64,000 nt of DNA from Anaeromicropila populeti (GTDB lineage: Bacteria > Bacillota > Clostridia > Lachnospirales > Lachnospiraceae). Numbering within the stretch: position 1 is the stretch's first letter; each line of letters opens with the position of its first letter. The notes under the pieces were generated by a model. That model saw only the letters and a program-made list of their open reading frames with translations, was not told the origin of the DNA and did not search any database. A program made the translations under genes and the position numbers. Positions 61,982-64,000 of the stretch are shown in pieces. The DNA lies in NCBI RefSeq assembly GCF_900112775.1, contig NZ_FOYZ01000005.1, positions 186,001 through 250,000 of the forward strand, given 5' to 3'.

Positions 61982-62815
61982 ATGGGAATGAAAAAATTTA
62001 AAATGTTAAATATCATTTGTAACAGCTGTGAATTGACTTCTAAGGAAAAGCTAGTGGCACAGTATTTTGTATACAAGTCAAATCGTGCAGGAGCCTGTTA
62101 TCCTTCCGTATCTACCATTGCGGAGCATTGTGGCGTTAGTGAACGGACAATTCAGCGTGCAACAAAAAAACTGGAGGAACGTGGGCTTATCATGATAGAA
62201 AAGCGTTTTAAATTTGGAAAACAGACCTCAAATCAATACACCCTGAACATTCTTCTCATTGAGGAAATAGAAGCGGGAAAAGAGGTTTTAAAAGGGGAAT
62301 CAGATAAAGTGAGTAGTATTCAGGAAACAGGGGAACTTGTGGCATCAGAATATACGGAGAATGAAGATGGAGCATGGGAGAGTTGTACCATAGACCTGGA
62401 TGAGTTGCTACAGGTGGAAGTGGATCTGGAGGAAGCAAGATACTTTATGCCAGTTGAGATTGTAGAAGAAGTAGTGAAAGATGAGAGCGTGGCTTCTATA
62501 GGGGGAGAGATGGAGTCTGCTATGAAGCAGGAGAAATTGGTACTAGTAAGTGTAACAGATGAAAAGAAGAGGGAAGAAAGGCAGATTGAAGTAAAGCAGG
62601 ATAAGAAATTAAGCACAGTGGAGAGTAAAGCAGATTGGAAGAGGGTATGGAGTGATTACAAGCCAGGAATCGTTAAAAGGAAGGTAATAAGTAGGGTTAG
62701 AAGGCTAAAAATTTGTATCAGGAATGGGATTAGAGGAATGGGAAAGTTAAAATTATGTGGAGTTATGGGAGCTGGCATGGAAAGTGCGACGGCTTCTCTT
62801 TATTTTCCGCCGTAG
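61982..62815 (+). CDS. Helix-turn-helix DNA-binding protein
   Basis: 277 residues. The winged HTH at about 18-85 (LVAQYFVYKSN, YPSVSTIAEHCGVSERTIQRATKKLEERGLI) is replication-initiator or MarR-like in layout. A long acidic middle region and a basic C-terminal third (VKRKVISRVRRLKICIRNGIRG) follow. It may be an ICE regulator or a replication initiator-like protein. ATG 61982 is chosen over GTG 61973 on ribosome-site spacing. Confidence 0.7.
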   Translation: MGMKKFKMLNIICNSCELTSKEKLVAQYFVYKSNRAGACYPSVSTIAEHCGVSERTIQRATKKLEERGLIMIEKRFKFGKQTSNQYTLNILLIEEIEAGKEVLKGESDKVSSIQETGELVASEYTENEDGAWESCTIDLDELLQVEVDLEEARYFMPVEIVEEVVKDESVASIGGEMESAMKQEKLVLVSVTDEKKREERQIEVKQDKKLSTVESKADWKRVWSDYKPGIVKRKVISRVRRLKICIRNGIRGMGKLKLCGVMGAGMESATASLYFPP

Positions 62816-62822
62816 GGGTGTC

Positions 62823-63671
62823 ATGGTGACACCCAAATTATACAATAAAAGACTAGATATTGAAAAAGAAAATATTATATATAGATTTATTCCAAATAAT
62901 AGTGTATAATTTTGGTGTGAAAGTGGATCGTTTTACCTGAAAAATAATTTAAAGTATAGACACTGTTATTAAAGTAATATCAAAAGTCAGTCATTTATTA
63001 GCAACATAAATCGAGAATGATAACTTTGAAACAATAATTATTAGTGTAATATTTAACGGTAAAAATAAATTTATGAAGGTACTTTTATTGATGCAAGGCA
63101 TGAACTTTTTAATGTTAGAGTAGAAAACATAAAATCCAAACGATTTTAAAAAATAAAGAAGAACAAGAGTAGTTTTGAAAGAAATTGTATTGTACTAACT
63201 CCAACAACTCTATATTATTTAACTAGCCTATTTAATGAAAATGAACAAAATTATCTATATACAGATGAATAACGAAATTTAGAAAAAGACATTGATGAAT
63301 CAATATTACAAGAATAATATGAAAATATTTAGAAAGCTATGATTAGGTGTCTCAATGGTTATCTTTAATTCATGGAGCAGATTAATTCGAACTGATTAGA
63401 GGGACTAATGAATATAGGACAATAGATGTTTAGAATTTTGTTGAACAAAGTATCCAAAAATTCCTGAATAGTATATAATACAAAAGAGAGCAAGAATTAA
63501 TTTAGAGTATTGAAGCTTAGGATTGCTGGATGAAACAAATGGTTGTTTTCCGTAAATTCTTTGAGGAAAAGGCTTTCTACAACATTGTTATGCAAGATCT
63601 TATTAGATGAAGCGTACAAAGACCATAAAAGTAAAAAAGCACAGAATAAATTATTTGTTGCTAACAGTTAA
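62823..63671 (+). pseudogene. Decayed gene with many TAA/TAG codons and frameshifts
   Basis: It begins at ATG 62823, 7 bases after the previous stop, behind AGGGG (MVTPKLYNKRLDIE). Coherent protein-like stretches continue to TAA at 63669 (AQNKLFVANS). They are broken by at least twelve TAA/TAG codons (62907, 62970, 63147, 63270, 63315, 63330, 63344, 63383, 63431, 63476, 63503, 63518) and about four frame changes (near 63014, 63072, 63335 and 63595). Many stops sit where Gln would fit (CAA or CAG to TAA or TAG). The product is not recognised. Decay is the simplest explanation. Confidence 0.6.
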
Positions 63672-63674
63672 TTG

Positions 63675-63785
63675 CTAGCAATACTTTGATTTTTCAATAG
63701 GGATACGGTATTTATTTAATAGACGAATTACATGTTTTTTATCTTTTGCTTGGATAATAATATGTATAAGTTGAAAATTAGTCAT
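63675..63785 (-). CDS. Small minus-strand ORF
   Basis: 36 residues (MTNFQLIHIIIQAKDKKHV...), with AAAGGGGGG 7 bases upstream of ATG 63785, a strong ribosome site. It lies between the decayed gene and the phosphoesterase, on the opposite strand to nearly all ICE genes. It could be real or a remnant. Confidence 0.4.
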   Translation of the reverse strand: MTNFQLIHIIIQAKDKKHVIRLLNKYRIPIEKSKYC

Positions 63786-63856
63786 AAATATCCCCCCTTT
63801 TTTAAAGACACTATTAATATATATTCAAAAAATATAAAAATAGAACGGAGGACAAT

Positions 63857-64000
63857 ATGAAATTATTAAATATTTTACATATTTCTGATGCACATATACA
63901 AAAAAAGGATGAATCTGAAATTAGAAAAATTGTGGCGAAACTAATCAACGATGTTTTGAAAGTTCAGAGAGAAAAGGGTATAAAGATAGATTTAGTCTGT
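63857..64000 (+). CDS. Metallophosphoesterase, N-terminal 48 residues (partial)
   Basis: ATG 63857 after GGAGG; open to the right edge. MKLLNILHISDAHI is the first metal motif (DxH) of calcineurin-like phosphoesterases, and IKIDLVC precedes the expected second motif (GDxx), which is cut off. Its place at the ICE cargo end makes a defence or DNA-repair nuclease possible; this cannot be decided from the fragment. Confidence 0.75.
   Translation, partial: MKLLNILHISDAHIQKKDESEIRKIVAKLINDVLKVQREKGIKIDLVC

Larger units (their letters stand above)
23923..64000. mobile_element. Integrative conjugative element with Tad pilus locus (left end and about 40 kb; right end outside window)
   Basis: The left boundary is inferred from the break in permease homology after 23922; a 7-bp inverted repeat GACTACA/TGTAGTC (23929-23935, 23971-23977) lies just inside. 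The element encodes ParA/ParB, antirestriction, primase-like and SSB proteins, MobC and relaxase, VirD4, VirB3/B4/B6/B1-like proteins and a Tad pilus set, nearly all on one strand. No integrase is seen, so it should be at the unseen right end. Confidence 0.8.

Overview
The window looks like a low-GC Firmicutes chromosome, most likely Lachnospiraceae/Clostridia. The signs are AT-rich DNA, strong GGAGG-type ribosome sites with many TTG and GTG starts, a CIRCE operator, a Fur-type box, and family-typical genes (DegV, M18 aminopeptidase, YbiT-like and Uup-like ABC-F proteins, HtpG). The assignment rests on recognised protein families, not on a search.

Layout. (1) 1-5529: the 3' part of a chromosomal Tad-like (type IVc) pilus/secretion operon: TadZ tail, TadA ATPase, a TadB/TadC-type membrane protein and four small membrane-anchored proteins. 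(2) 5574-19785: ordinary chromosome with a CNNM/CBS protein, a zinc-dependent phospholipase C-like protein behind a Fur-like box, two ABC-F ATPases, a GlgX-like GH13 protein that has lost all three catalytic acids, an M18 aminopeptidase, CIRCE-htpG, degV, and a NitT/TauT-type ABC importer whose permease gene is broken. (3) 19786-23669: a 3.9-kb serine-recombinase element inserted in the permease gene, with a 13-bp direct repeat at both junctions and about 22-bp imperfect inverted arms. (4) 23670-23922: the middle piece of the same permease, cut again at its 3' side. (5) 23923 to the right edge: about 40 kb of an integrative conjugative element (ICE) whose integrase and right end are outside the window.

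The ICE carries a partition/DNA-metabolism block (ParA, ParB, ArdC-like antirestriction, DUF3991-Toprim primase-like protein, SSB) and a strongly structured, probably non-coding segment at 33988-34150. It also carries a DUF4160 two-gene cassette with its own promoter and a mobilisation block (double ribbon-helix-helix MobC-like protein, HxxxDREHIHTH relaxase, VirD4). The transfer apparatus has VirB6-like, VirB3-like, split VirB4 and VirB1-like lysozyme genes. Inserted between its two halves is an apparently complete second Tad-type pilus locus: prepilin peptidase, CpaB, TadZ, TadA, TadB, TadC, two pseudopilins, an Flp-like candidate major pilin, and secreted surface proteins. The simplest reading is a conjugation machine that has acquired or co-evolved with a Tad pilus, perhaps for mating-pair contact. 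Two secreted proteins of this locus share an almost identical C-terminal tail.

The right end (62816-63856) holds a heavily decayed gene, a small minus-strand ORF, and the start of a metallophosphoesterase that runs off the edge and is probably cargo.
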